From contig NZ_FNGE01000009.1 in the NCBI RefSeq assembly GCF_900102885.1, positions 90,948 through 154,947 of the forward strand: a DNA stretch of 64,000 nucleotides. The letters are read 5' to 3'. Positions 19,264 through 26,389 of the stretch are shown here, in pieces; position 1 is the first letter of the stretch; each line of letters starts with the position of its first letter. Both the position numbers and the translations under genes were made by a program. The notes under the pieces were generated by a model, which saw only the letters and a program-made list of their open reading frames with translations, was not told the origin of the DNA and did no database searches. The stretch comes from Paracoccus chinensis (lineage in GTDB: Bacteria > Pseudomonadota > Alphaproteobacteria > Rhodobacterales > Rhodobacteraceae).

Positions 19264-19953
19264 ATGAGGCTGGTCGGGATGAACGGCGAAGACCCCACGC
19301 TGGGACAATATGTAAAGGGGCAGATCAAGTGGTTCGATCCCGCGAAGGGGTTCGGCTTCCTGGCTGACATAACCGGCGGGCCGGATGTCCTGCTGCATGG
19401 GAATGTCCTGCGGAACTTCGGGCAAAGCTCGGTGGTGGAAGGCGCCCTGGTCGAGGTGCGGGCGATCCAGACCGCGCGCGGCCGTCAGGCGACCGAGGTG
19501 CTGTCGATCGCGCCCGCGCCCTCCGAATCTGGTGCGCCCATCGCGGAGCTTGAGGAACTGGGCGAGGATGAGCTGCGCGCGCTGCCGCTGCTGCCCGCGC
19601 GGGTCAAGTGGTTCGACCGCAACAAGGGCTTCGGCTTCGCCAATCTTTTCGGCCGCAAGGGCGACGTCTTCCTGCATCTCGAGGTCTTGCGCCGCGGCGG
19701 CTTTGCCGATCTCGTACCCGGAGAGGCGGTGGGCCTGCGCGTCTTCACGGCCGCGCGCGGCATGATCGCCGCCCAGATCGTCGCGTGGGAGAAGGCGGTG
19801 TCGGAAAACGAGCTTGGCACGAGAGGAGAACCCCCCAAGGGCGGCGCTTGCTCCACTGAGGGGAAGGGCGAAACCAGGATCGTGGAGCGGATGCGGACGC
19901 TGTCGACCTCCACCCGGCCCAAGCTGACGCTGAACAGCAAGGCCCCACAATGA
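19264..19953 (+). CDS. Double cold-shock-domain protein
   Basis: The protein has two OB-fold cold-shock domains: residues about 18-82 (KGQIKWFDPAKGFGFL) and 110-175 (ARVKWFDRNKGFGFANLF), each with RNP1-like aromatic residues for single-stranded nucleic acid binding. Such tandem CSD proteins are common in Rhodobacteraceae, usually near 180 residues; here a 50-residue basic tail follows. An internal ATG at 19279 is also a possible start. The 163-base leader upstream could be a regulatory 5' UTR as in other cold-shock genes. The stop overlaps the next start (ATGA). Confidence 0.88.
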   Translation: MRLVGMNGEDPTLGQYVKGQIKWFDPAKGFGFLADITGGPDVLLHGNVLRNFGQSSVVEGALVEVRAIQTARGRQATEVLSIAPAPSESGAPIAELEELGEDELRALPLLPARVKWFDRNKGFGFANLFGRKGDVFLHLEVLRRGGFADLVPGEAVGLRVFTAARGMIAAQIVAWEKAVSENELGTRGEPPKGGACSTEGKGETRIVERMRTLSTSTRPKLTLNSKAPQ

Positions 19954-20444
19954 AACGGGCCGCCGCCTTGGCCGCTCTGGCGCTGGTCGTGACCGGCAGC
20001 GTGGCACAGGCAGCGAGTTGCGCGCCGGATGCGGCGATCCTGCTGACCCCCGACGGCCGGGAACAGCGCGTCACGGTCGAGATCGCCGACGACGCGGCGG
20101 AACGCGCCCAGGGGCTGATGTATCGCAAGTCGCTGCCCCCGGACCACGGGATGCTGTTCGTTTATCAAAGCCCGCAGCCCACGAGCTTCTGGATGAAGAA
20201 CACGCTGATCCCTCTGGACATCCTGTTCTTCGACGCGCGCGGCGTGCTGCGCCATGTCCATTCCCAGGCCCGGCCGCTGGACCTGACCTCGCTGCCCGGC
20301 GCCTTGCCCGGCGATCCCGACCCGAACCGCATGTTCGTCCTGGAACTCGCCGGAGGAGAGGCCGCGCGCAAGGGCCTGGTCCCCGGTACAGCGCTGGGCC
20401 ATCCGGCCGTTCCGCAGGACGATGCCGCCCGGCCCTGCGACTGA
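19950..20444 (+). CDS. DUF192 family secreted protein
   Basis: The 164-residue protein has a signal peptide (residues 1-21, cleavage after AQA) and a DUF192 domain (about residues 40-140) with [19 protein letters not shown] and the [16 protein letters not shown] core. Proteins of this family are exported; their biochemical role is not established. The start overlaps the cold-shock gene stop by four bases, so the two are co-translated. tRNA-Pro follows 50 bases downstream. Confidence 0.9.
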   Translation: MKRAAALAALALVVTGSVAQAASCAPDAAILLTPDGREQRVTVEIADDAAERAQGLMYRKSLPPDHGMLFVYQSPQPTSFWMKNTLIPLDILFFDARGVLRHVHSQARPLDLTSLPGALPGDPDPNRMFVLELAGGEAARKGLVPGTALGHPAVPQDDAARPCD

Positions 20445-20494
20445 ACGCTTTCGGCTTTCCCCGGCCGCGCGGCCGGTCTAGAAGGACCTCGGTC

Positions 20495-20571
20495 CGGGGC
20501 GTGGCGCAGCCTGGTAGCGCGACGGTTTTGGGTACCGTAGGCCGGAGGTTCGAATCCTCTCGCCCCGACCA
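20495..20571 (+). tRNA. tRNA-Pro (anticodon UGG)
   Basis: A complete 77-base cloverleaf: acceptor stem CGGGGCG / CGCCCCG, D stem GCGC / GCGC, anticodon stem ACGGT / ACCGT with loop TTTGGGT (anticodon TGG at 20529-20531), T arm GGAGG-TTCGAAT-CCTCT, discriminator A and encoded CCA. Its 3' half is the bacterial attachment site of the prophage that follows; the gene itself stays intact because the phage supplies an identical 3' part. Confidence 0.97.
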
Positions 20572-20573
20572 GC
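20526..20573 (+). repeat. attL core, 48-bp direct repeat
   Basis: Identical to 63953-64000. It begins in the anticodon stem of tRNA-Pro with TTTTGGGTACCG and ends two bases beyond the CCA. Integration at the 3' part of a tRNA gene by a tyrosine recombinase is the standard pattern. Confidence 0.92.
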
Positions 20574-20720
20574 ACTTAGGCCCTTCCGGGGTGGTCCGTT
20601 TTACAGGTCATTTTACACTTTGATGCGCAGTCGGCCCGATAAGGGGAACTTTAACTAGTTTCACTTATTTCTCTTGTTACAGATGCTGCAGTTATGGCAT
20701 CCCTAGCCTCACAAGAGCGA

Positions 20721-20736
20721 GTCGGGCCAACCCGAC
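20721..20736. promoter_or_regulatory. Palindrome upstream of toxin-antitoxin pair, candidate operator
   Basis: GTCGGG-CCAA-CCCGAC is a perfect 6-bp inverted repeat with a four-base centre, placed 20 bases upstream of the antitoxin start and just before its ribosome site (AGGAG at 20745). Autoregulation by the HTH antitoxin is usual for such operons; this role is inference. It could instead be an RNA hairpin in the leader. Confidence 0.4.
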
Positions 20737-20756
20737 CTATATTTAGGAGCGCATCA

Positions 20757-21209
20757 ATGACTGATGACCTGATGGAGCATCTGGGCCTGTCTCAGCGCCT
20801 GCCGACCACTGACGAGATTCAAAGCGCGGCTGAGGCAGCTGTCGCGCTGGCCAACGCGATCGAAGTGGATGGTTGCCTAAAGATCGGTGACCATGGTTCC
20901 GTCAAGATCGCTCCTGCTATCGGCGAACTGATCAGCGACCTGCTAGGGCATGTCTCTCGTGGGGAGATGGTCACGATCGTGCCGACCTCAACGATGCTGT
21001 CGACTCAACAAGCGGCAGATATGTTGAATGTGTCTCGTCCTTTCCTCAGCCGCCTTCTCAAGGAAGGAAAGATCGGCTTTGTTCAGGTTGGAACCCATCG
21101 TCGGGTACCTCTGGAAAAGCTGCTGGCTTATCGCGCCGAGCGCGAGAGGGAGCAGGATGCGGCATTGTCTGAGCTGGCGCGTCTCGGTCAGGAGTGCGAT
21201 CGGGCTTGA
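20757..21209 (+). CDS. HTH-domain antitoxin of a PIN toxin-antitoxin pair
   Basis: The 150-residue protein has an excisionase/MerR-like HTH in its second half (STQQAADMLNVSRPFLSRLL, then KIGFVQVGTHRRVPLEKLLAYR). Such proteins pair with PIN toxins as type II antitoxins. ATG 20757 is preceded by AGGAG with seven bases of spacing, so it is preferred over an ATG 63 bases upstream without a ribosome site. The end overlaps the PIN gene start by 16 bases. It is the first gene inside attL, a typical cargo position. Confidence 0.8.
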   Translation: MTDDLMEHLGLSQRLPTTDEIQSAAEAAVALANAIEVDGCLKIGDHGSVKIAPAIGELISDLLGHVSRGEMVTIVPTSTMLSTQQAADMLNVSRPFLSRLLKEGKIGFVQVGTHRRVPLEKLLAYRAEREREQDAALSELARLGQECDRA

Positions 21210-21784
21210 GCTTCCACGCTAACCCATTCTGCGTAGTTCTCGATGCGAACGTCCTTTATCCCTTCAGGGTAAGGGACATTCTGCTCCAGTTTGCTATGGA
21301 TGGCCTTTTCCGGGCCCGCTGGACTGATACCATTCTCGAGGAGTGGCAACGCACCCTCATCAACAATCGCCCGGAGTTTGAGGCAAGCGTAAGGCAGCAG
21401 CTCGAAATCCTGCACTCCCGCTTCCCTGAATCGTTCGTCATAGGTTATGAGCCTCTGATTGGGGCGCTTGAACTCCCTGACGCTGACGACCGGCACGTGC
21501 TGGCAGCAGCGATCAAGTGTGGCGCGCAGCATATTGTCACTGAGAACTTACGTGACTTTCCTGCGGATGTTCTAGAGCAGTACGACGTCGAGCCGGTGTC
21601 AGCTGACGACTTCTTGCATTCCACCTTCGAACTGTTCCCCTTTGCCGCTCTGCGGTCGCTTCGGACTGTTCGGCTTCGTTACAAAAACCCGTCGTACTCC
21701 GCGAGCGCGTTCATCACTGATCTCACCGCCAAGGGAATGCCAAAGCTCGCTGCCACGCTCCGTGACCATATCGAGTTCATCTAG
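21194..21784 (+). CDS. PIN-domain ribonuclease toxin
   Basis: The 196-residue protein starts at GTG 21194 inside the antitoxin gene. It has the PIN signature VVLDANVLYP (Asp17), acidic residues Glu49/50, the ADDRHVLAAAIKCGA block with Asp98/99 and the TENLRDFP block (Asp121), which together form the metal-binding site of PIN nucleases. RNA cleavage is expected from the family. The C-terminal 60 residues extend beyond the PIN fold. Its TAG stop overlaps the integrase stop on the other strand at a shared CTAG. Confidence 0.82.
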   Translation: MRSGLSFHANPFCVVLDANVLYPFRVRDILLQFAMDGLFRARWTDTILEEWQRTLINNRPEFEASVRQQLEILHSRFPESFVIGYEPLIGALELPDADDRHVLAAAIKCGAQHIVTENLRDFPADVLEQYDVEPVSADDFLHSTFELFPFAALRSLRTVRLRYKNPSYSASAFITDLTAKGMPKLAATLRDHIEFI

Positions 21785-22857
21785 CCAGGCTTTGGGTGAG
21801 TTTGGCCTCGTGTTAGTTTCTTGGCCAATCCGTCTGTCATCGCCGGTGACAATGCGACGTAGCGCTCGATCACCTCGGCGGCATGTTTCAGCGACCAGCC
21901 CATGTGAGTCGCGATCTCCTTGAGTTCGGCCCCTGCCTCCAGCAGGCGAGTGGCCGCGGTGCCCCGCGCGTCGTAAAGGCGCAGCTCGGGCCTCAGCTTC
22001 AAGGTATCCCGCCAGCTGCTGACGGCATCGCCCAGATAGTTCTCGTGCTGGTAGGCGTGACCGCCCTTGTTGACCAGAAACGTGGCCTGACCTGCCGGCG
22101 TGTCGGCGATCAATCGCGCCATGCGGGGGGTCACAGGGATGGACGCAAGCCGCCGTCGCTTTCTGGTCCAGACCACGAGGCGCTGGCCGCCCGGTGTCGG
22201 ATGAAGGTGTGCGGGCCCGAGCTCGACCAGGTCGCCGGGACGCAGGCCTGTTTCGCAGGCGGCAACGAGAATGCGGGAGACGTGGGGCGGTGCACCCTTT
22301 TCGAATGCCTCGATCTCTCCCGGCAGCCAGAAGACCTCGGCGCGATTCGATTTGTAGGTGGCCTTCACCTGGCGCAGGTGGTGCTGGCGCAGCATGGCGC
22401 GGTCGAGGCCGTAGCCGACGATTCGCTGCAGATGGCGGATGCGGTCATCGCCAACCTTGCCCCCGATCTTGTCGCGCCAGTCCAGCGCCTGCTTGCGGAT
22501 GCGCGGGTCGTCGAAAGCTGCCACCGGGGCGCCGCCGAACTTGGCGTCGATCCCGTTGGTGGGGTGATAGATCGAGGTGCGCAGGTCTGCCTGGGTGCGG
22601 GGCGCCAGCCCTTGGAAGTCGCTGCTGTCCAGGAAAGCCAAGATCACGGCTCGGAACTTGCCCTGCGCAGCTGTGCCGCGCGGGCTCGCGGCCGAGAAGG
22701 CCGCGATGTAATCCGGCGAGCCGATGCGAATGCCGCTGTCGCTGCTCCAGAACCTGACTGCGCCCTTGCCGCGTCCGACATAGTGGTATTCGCGGATGCT
22801 GCCGTCGGCCAGCCGACTCCGCACTTTGTGGATGCCCTGAAGGTTAACCCGCGTCAT
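21781..22857 (-). CDS. int: Phage tyrosine integrase
   Basis: The 358-residue recombinase would integrate and excise the phage at tRNA-Pro. The catalytic domain shows Arg206 in ETGLRPGDL, Arg298 in YDARGTAATRLLEAG (the usual His is Tyr here) and the nucleophile Tyr333 in VIERYVAL after HMGWS. The N-terminal half holds a SAM-like core-binding domain (about 60-165). It is the last gene of the leftward operon and overlaps the small gene upstream by 14 bases, so pL-type transcription would express it. Confidence 0.93.
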   Translation of the reverse strand: MTRVNLQGIHKVRSRLADGSIREYHYVGRGKGAVRFWSSDSGIRIGSPDYIAAFSAASPRGTAAQGKFRAVILAFLDSSDFQGLAPRTQADLRTSIYHPTNGIDAKFGGAPVAAFDDPRIRKQALDWRDKIGGKVGDDRIRHLQRIVGYGLDRAMLRQHHLRQVKATYKSNRAEVFWLPGEIEAFEKGAPPHVSRILVAACETGLRPGDLVELGPAHLHPTPGGQRLVVWTRKRRRLASIPVTPRMARLIADTPAGQATFLVNKGGHAYQHENYLGDAVSSWRDTLKLRPELRLYDARGTAATRLLEAGAELKEIATHMGWSLKHAAEVIERYVALSPAMTDGLAKKLTRGQTHPKPG

Positions 22858-23032
22858 CGTCGAACCACCTGTCTACCGCTGACCGGGCCTTTTCGTCCGG
22901 AACCGCCTTGGCCGGAAGTATGCGGATCGTGCCCTCGGCTGTCACCTCGATCACGGCAGCCGGATCCACGGCCCGCGCAGCCGAGATGACGCGCTTGATG
23001 CGGGCCTCGGTCATGCGGGGGTGAGAACCCAT
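22844..23032 (-). CDS. Small protein beside integrase, candidate excision factor
   Basis: The 62-residue product starts MGSHPRMTEARIKRVISAARA and overlaps both neighbours (one base with the methylase gene, 14 bases with int). Small basic proteins in this place often act as directionality factors or are conserved companions of rhodobacterial phage integrases. No HTH is obvious, so the role is inferred from position only. A start at the internal ATG (23014) is possible. Confidence 0.6.
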   Translation of the reverse strand: MGSHPRMTEARIKRVISAARAVDPAAVIEVTAEGTIRILPAKAVPDEKARSAVDRWFDDDAG

Positions 23033-23607
23033 CAGGCTGCCTCCTCAAACTTCCCGGTCTGGTCGCCCCAGGTGGACCAGCCTGCGCGCTGCTTGCGGCT
23101 GAACAGCTCCAGCCGCCGCGCCTCGGGCATCAGCTGCTCGGCCGCGGCGAAGGCCTCGTCCGGCTTGCGGCTGTGTTCGCGGACCTTGCCCTCGATCACC
23201 GACCGGACGCTGCGGGTGGTGCGGGGATTGCCGCGCGCGCCGATCAGGAAGGGCTCGCCCGCGCAGCGCAGGATGTAGCCGGTGCCGAAGGCGAGCTTGC
23301 CCTTGCGGGTGCGCTTGGCCCAATGGCCAGCCGTCTTGAAGGTGAAGCCCCAGGCGTCCAGCACGGCGAAGGCCTGCGGCAGCATCGGGTTCGTGGCCCA
23401 GAGCCACAGCAGGCAGTCGTCGGCTGCCAGCACGCTGACCGGCAGCGACGCCACCCAGCCGAGCGGCTGGCAGCTGTACTGCCCGCCGGCGCCCTTGGCC
23501 GTGACGCCCTTGTCGCTGCGGACCGCAAAGGACCAGGGCGGGTCCGCCATGATCAGCCCGAAGCCGCCGGCCGGGCGCAGGTCGAAGAACTGCTGCAGGA
23601 TGGTCAT
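23032..23607 (-). CDS. MT-A70 family adenine-N6 methyltransferase
   Basis: The 191-residue protein has the MT-A70 catalytic motif DPPW at residues 22-25, the LLWLWATNPMLPQA block near 67-80, and the AFGTGYILRCAGEPFLIGARG segment near 107-127, with the C-terminal ELFSRKQRAGWSTWG end. It would methylate adenine in DNA (or RNA). Phages use such enzymes to resist restriction or to alter host methylation signals. It is within the leftward operon, with overlapping starts and stops on both sides. No partner restriction gene is present. Confidence 0.88.
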   Translation of the reverse strand: MTILQQFFDLRPAGGFGLIMADPPWSFAVRSDKGVTAKGAGGQYSCQPLGWVASLPVSVLAADDCLLWLWATNPMLPQAFAVLDAWGFTFKTAGHWAKRTRKGKLAFGTGYILRCAGEPFLIGARGNPRTTRSVRSVIEGKVREHSRKPDEAFAAAEQLMPEARRLELFSRKQRAGWSTWGDQTGKFEEAA

Positions 23608-23966
23608 CCGTCCACCTCAAGCGGTAGGCGTTCGGTCCGCATCATCTGCAGCGCGCTGGTCGGGGTTACGGCGAAAGCACGGCGGCTGCCGATCTCGACA
23701 TCCTCGTCATCCCAGTCGCTGATCAGGTCCTGCGCCTTGATGTCGGCCGCATGGTCGATCGCCGCAGCCTCATCCTCGGCGGCGATGATCAGGGTGGCGG
23801 TGCCACTGCGCGTAACAGTGACATCGACCGTCACGCGGAACAGCTTGTAGTCCTCGGGCACGTCCAGCGGCAGGCGCAGCCCTGCGGCCGCCAGCGCCTC
23901 GGCCGCACGTCCGAAGCCGGGTAGGTTGGCAAGGGCGTGAAGGTCGACCTGAGCGGCAGGGGTCAT
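23604..23966 (-). CDS. Phage protein of unknown function, 120 residues
   Basis: The frame is open upstream, but ATG 23966 overlaps the preceding stop (ATGA), giving a product that starts MTPAAQVDLHALANLPGFG. The middle contains a beta-rich segment (YKLFRVTVDVTVTRSGTATLII) followed by an acidic stretch with AEDEAAAIDHAADIKAQDLI. It is tightly coupled to the methylase gene. No family is recognised. Confidence 0.65.
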   Translation of the reverse strand: MTPAAQVDLHALANLPGFGRAAEALAAAGLRLPLDVPEDYKLFRVTVDVTVTRSGTATLIIAAEDEAAAIDHAADIKAQDLISDWDDEDVEIGSRRAFAVTPTSALQMMRTERLPLEVDG

Positions 23967-24214
23967 TGCCAGCCCCCTTGCCCAGGCGGCGGGTCCTGCG
24001 GCTCGTTCCAGCGATCGAGCGTTTCCTGCATAGCGACCTTCACCTCGGCGCGGGCAGTGTTGCTGATGTACTGTGAGCGGTTCCCGCCCCAAGTGTAGAG
24101 GGAGAACGGCACCCGCTGGCCCGCCGCCGCCGTCAGTTCCTTGTCGATCAGACGGGCAATCTTCTGAAGGCGCCGTGCGATGGCAACCTGCTGTTCATAG
24201 GTAAGGCTGGTCAT
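23963..24214 (-). CDS. Phage protein of unknown function, 83 residues
   Basis: The product starts MTSLTYEQQVAIARRLQKIA and is mostly helical, with a polar Pro/Gln-rich tail. Both ends overlap neighbours by four bases. It is one of a series of small leftward-operon genes placed between pL and int, where lambda-like phages carry accessory and anti-host functions. No function is recognised. Confidence 0.65.
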   Translation of the reverse strand: MTSLTYEQQVAIARRLQKIARLIDKELTAAAGQRVPFSLYTWGGNRSQYISNTARAEVKVAMQETLDRWNEPQDPPPGQGGWQ

Positions 24215-24408
24215 GGCGTGGCCTCTCCGATCCGGATCGTTACGGGCGCGACACGCTCGCCTTCCTCGGGCAAGGCGTGGTCCACCGCATCCTGCTGGTC
24301 AGCGAAGGCCATCAGGTAGGCCGAGAACTCGGCGATCTTGCCGTCGGCGCCGAGCACGGCCCAAGCCTGAACCTCGGTCGCGGGTGCGTCGGGGGCTGGG
24401 CTGGTCAT
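24211..24408 (-). CDS. Small phage protein, 65 residues, unknown function
   Basis: The product starts MTSPAPDAPATEVQAWAVLG. ATG 24408 and the stop at 24211 both overlap neighbouring genes by four bases, which is the main reason to accept it. The frame continues far upstream without ribosome site. The sequence AWAVLGADGKIAEFSAYLMAF suggests a small alpha/beta fold. No function is recognised. Confidence 0.6.
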   Translation of the reverse strand: MTSPAPDAPATEVQAWAVLGADGKIAEFSAYLMAFADQQDAVDHALPEEGERVAPVTIRIGEATP

Positions 24409-24590
24409 GATGCCCCCCGTGCCGTTGCGGCCATGCGGCGCAGTTCGGTCACTGCGTCCTCGATGGCAAGGCCCGCCTTCAGGCTTTCGGCGACTTGGTC
24501 CACGCGGGACAGCAGGGTCAGGTGATCCGCCGTCAGCCGCGCGACCTGCGCATAGACGAAAGGCACCCCGAGATCGGGCACGACCGTCAT
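24405..24590 (-). CDS. Small phage protein, 61 residues, unknown function
   Basis: Starts MTVVPDLGVPFVYAQVARLT at an ATG overlapping the upstream stop, ends overlapping the next start. The remainder is helical and leucine-rich (LTADHLTLLSRVDQVAESLK), compatible with a small coiled-coil protein. No function is recognised. Confidence 0.6.
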   Translation of the reverse strand: MTVVPDLGVPFVYAQVARLTADHLTLLSRVDQVAESLKAGLAIEDAVTELRRMAATARGAS

Positions 24591-24925
24591 GGCGCATCCT
24601 CCATCTGGCTCAGCGCCGTGCGGGCCTTGTGCAGCCAGGCCGAGATCATGTTGGCCACGCCGCTGGTGCAGCTGACCGAGATCCCGTGCAGCCGCATCCG
24701 TTCGGGCGTGGCGCCCAGGGTGACGCGTGCCCCATGTTCGCGGCGCAGGTAGCCGACCAGCTCCTCGGCCGCGGTCTGGCGCGCCTGGTGCCGGGCGTAC
24801 CAGCCATGCCCGCTGGTCGGGGCGGTGGCGGGCGGCAGCTTGGCCAAGCGGGCGGCAATCTCGTCGATCGCGGCGCGCAGGACGTCGGCGGCGGGCGGGG
24901 GTGAAATCCTTTTCTGGCGCGTCAT
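24587..24925 (-). CDS. Phage protein of unknown function, 112 residues
   Basis: ATG 24925 overlaps the upstream stop by one base and gives the start MTRQKRISPPPAADVLRAAI. An ATG 12 bases upstream is possible. The protein has a helical N-terminal half with two Ala/Leu-rich helices and a C-terminal segment HGISVSCTSGVANMISAWLHK. It is in the leftward operon. No function is recognised. Confidence 0.6.
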   Translation of the reverse strand: MTRQKRISPPPAADVLRAAIDEIAARLAKLPPATAPTSGHGWYARHQARQTAAEELVGYLRREHGARVTLGATPERMRLHGISVSCTSGVANMISAWLHKARTALSQMEDAP

Positions 24926-25149
24926 CACAGCCCCCATGCCAAGGCGGCTGCGACAACGATCGCCAGCCCGACGATAGCGCCCAGCACATAGGCGATCACC
25001 ACATAGGCATCGTCGTCGTCGTGCATCCCGTATATCGGCCTACGCAGCGCGTGGCGGTCGAAGTCGTCCCGCGCCTCGTTGTCGCCCACGGCATGGACCG
25101 GAATGCCCGGGTCGTCAGGTTGGCGGGGGTGATCGTGACGGTAGGTCAT
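24925..25149 (-). CDS. Small tail-anchored membrane protein, 74 residues
   Basis: ATG 25149 overlaps the upstream stop (ATGA). The first 50 residues are polar and His/Asp-rich (MTYRHDHPRQPDDPG), and the last 23 form one strongly hydrophobic segment (VVIAYVLGAIVGLAIVVAAA). The layout suggests a protein inserted by its C-terminal segment into the inner membrane. Role unknown; small membrane proteins in this part of lambdoid phages are often host-interaction factors, but nothing here shows it. Confidence 0.6.
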   Translation of the reverse strand: MTYRHDHPRQPDDPGIPVHAVGDNEARDDFDRHALRRPIYGMHDDDDAYVVIAYVLGAIVGLAIVVAAALAWGL

Positions 25150-25733
25150 GCCGCGATCCTTTCCGACCAAGCGCCCCGGCGTTCCGAGCCCTCGAACCGG
25201 GCTGTAGGCGGTGCGGCTGGCTCATCGGCACAGATGCCACATTCCGCAGCCTTCAACCGATCGAAATTATGATCCAGTTTGTCTGCGTCGAGGCGCGTGG
25301 AGTAAGCGAAATGCGGAGCTGCCCATAAAGGCAGATAGTAGAAGGGGTTAAGAGTATGGGCGAGGTGACGGGTGCGGTGGAAGAGAGGCTGCAGCAGATT
25401 GAGCGGCGGCTCGATTGCCTCGAAAAGATGCTTCGCACCACGCCCCTTGCTGAGCCGAGCCGGCATGACGCCGTCAGGCTTGCTGACGCTCTTTCGCGTT
25501 TGATGCTGAGCTTTCAGGACGCATTGCAGGCGAGCCATTGTCATCCTGAAGGGGGGCAGGGATCTGACGAGCTTGCCCGCAGCTTCGCAGAACTGGACGA
25601 GATCATGATGCGGATCTTCAATCGAGACGCAGGTCGCGTCCACTGACGCTGCCCCGTCGCTGACCTGTCCGGCAGCCAGCGGGCGCATTTGAGGCGACTT
25701 GGAGCTTAGCTCCTGAAGGGCGGTCATGATCAT
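25146..25733 (-). CDS. Leftward-operon protein of unknown function, 195 residues (conflicts with a plus-strand ORF)
   Basis: Both ends overlap neighbouring genes as ATGA (25146-25149 and 25730-25733), the same coupling used throughout this operon, which favours it being real. The product starts MIMTALQELSSKSPQM and ends KAAECGICADEPAAPPTARF plus a basic tail. Its central part has an odd composition (many His, Pro, Arg), as expected for the reverse of another gene, and a 96-residue plus-strand ORF with a coiled coil lies entirely inside it (25356-25646). Possibly only the ends belong to the original gene. Confidence 0.45.
   Translation of the reverse strand: MIMTALQELSSKSPQMRPLAAGQVSDGAASVDATCVSIEDPHHDLVQFCEAAGKLVRSLPPFRMTMARLQCVLKAQHQTRKSVSKPDGVMPARLSKGRGAKHLFEAIEPPLNLLQPLFHRTRHLAHTLNPFYYLPLWAAPHFAYSTRLDADKLDHNFDRLKAAECGICADEPAAPPTARFEGSERRGAWSERIAA
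25356..25646 (+). CDS. Possible coiled-coil protein encoded opposite the leftward operon, 96 residues
   Basis: ATG 25356 follows GAAGGGG with eight bases of spacing. The product begins MGEVTGAVEERLQQIERRLD and continues with a heptad-like leucine pattern, then an acidic helical region (SDELARSFAELDEIMMR). The composition is more protein-like than that of the opposite frame. It would be an inserted gene in antisense orientation inside the leftward operon. Only one of the two overlapping frames may be real. Confidence 0.4.
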   Translation: MGEVTGAVEERLQQIERRLDCLEKMLRTTPLAEPSRHDAVRLADALSRLMLSFQDALQASHCHPEGGQGSDELARSFAELDEIMMRIFNRDAGRVH

Positions 25734-26149
25734 GCCACCGTCCTCCCGCCCGTGGCCGCACTGGCGCGGCGGTGGCGCAGGTCGGCGCCGGCGACAAGCC
25801 AGGCGACGTGGCGGTGCAGCTCGGGCGCGTCCAGCGCGGCGCGCGGGTCGCGGATCAGGTCGCGTGCTTCGGCGACTGTGGCGGGTTCGGCCTTGGCGGT
25901 GCGGTCCGCTTCGGCCACCAGCGCTGCCGGGTAGAGGACGTCATACAGCTCCGGTTGCGGTTCGATCTGGAAGACGCCGGCGTTGGCCGACGGCTGAGTG
26001 GGTTCGCTCGCCAGCACATCCGGGGGAAGATCAAGGAGGCTGCGCACCCGAACGATGCGGGAGTACAGCGGACGCAGGATCATGGCGATGTGGCGCGGGG
26101 CGGGGTGAACGGCAGGCGCCCGGGGCGGGGTCGTCGTGGGGGTGTCCAT
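25730..26149 (-). CDS. First gene of the leftward operon, 139 residues, unknown function
   Basis: ATG 26149 has a GGAGG ribosome site five bases upstream on the reverse strand, preferred over an ATG 12 bases further up. The product begins MDTPTTTPPRAPAVHPAPRH, a disordered Pro-rich start, followed by a helical domain with LYSRIVRVRSLLDLP and ATVAEARDLIRDPRAALDAP. By position it corresponds to the first gene after lambda pL (N in lambda), but no Arg-rich antitermination motif is evident. No function is recognised. Confidence 0.6.
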   Translation of the reverse strand: MDTPTTTPPRAPAVHPAPRHIAMILRPLYSRIVRVRSLLDLPPDVLASEPTQPSANAGVFQIEPQPELYDVLYPAALVAEADRTAKAEPATVAEARDLIRDPRAALDAPELHRHVAWLVAGADLRHRRASAATGGRTVA

Positions 26150-26196
26150 CTGGACCTCCATCGAGTTGCAGGGGCCGGAGAGTCAGCGAGGGCTGC

Positions 26197-26219
26197 GCCT
26201 CCGGGATACTACCGGAGGC
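26197..26219 (-). promoter_or_regulatory. Hairpin in the untranslated leader of the leftward transcript
   Basis: A perfect 8-bp stem GCCTCCGG / CCGGAGGC with a seven-base loop lies between the predicted pL start (about 26238) and the first leftward gene (26149). There is no T-run in the transcribed direction. It may be an RNA element for transcription control, in the place where lambda has nutL; this is inference. Confidence 0.35.
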
Positions 26220-26244
26220 GGCATGTCGCTCCGGAGTAAGAAGG

Positions 26245-26273
26245 ACTATCTGCGGTAAATATACCGTAGTCAA
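26245..26273 (-). promoter_or_regulatory. Leftward early promoter (pL-like)
   Basis: On the reverse strand the -35 TTGACT (complement of 26268-26273) and -10 GATAGT (complement of 26245-26250) are 17 bases apart. An operator palindrome (26252-26267) fills the spacer, so repressor binding would block RNA polymerase. The start point would be near 26238, leaving a leader of about 89 bases before the first gene. Confidence 0.65.
26252..26267. promoter_or_regulatory. Phage operator OL1-like (16-bp palindrome)
   Basis: GCGGTAAATATACCGT fits the consensus GCGGTN6ACCGC found at five places around the immunity region. It lies inside the -35/-10 spacer of the leftward promoter. Confidence 0.7.
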
Positions 26274-26280
26274 TAGAGAA

Positions 26281-26296
26281 GCGGTTTAATTACCGC
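26281..26296. promoter_or_regulatory. Phage operator OL2-like (16-bp palindrome)
   Basis: GCGGTTTAATTACCGC fits the shared consensus and lies 29 bases from the first left operator, just upstream of the leftward promoter. Paired left operators of this kind allow cooperative repressor binding; that function is inferred. Confidence 0.7.
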
Positions 26297-26350
26297 GAAA
26301 GCTGTTGCCCGCTGATTCGGACGTGCTACAAGGGCAGGGCGGGCGACAGC

Positions 26351-26376
26351 AAAAAGCCCGCCAGTGAGGGCGGGCG
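26351..26376 (-). terminator. Intrinsic terminator ending the repressor-side leftward transcript
   Basis: Read leftward, a GCCCGCC / GGCGGGC stem with a six-base loop is followed by TTTTTGC, a classical Rho-independent terminator. It lies about 120 bases after the stop of the gene at 26494 and before the leftward promoter. It separates the repressor operon from the pL transcript, as the terminator after rexB does in lambda. Confidence 0.75.
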
Positions 26377-26389
26377 AAGGGATGAAGCC

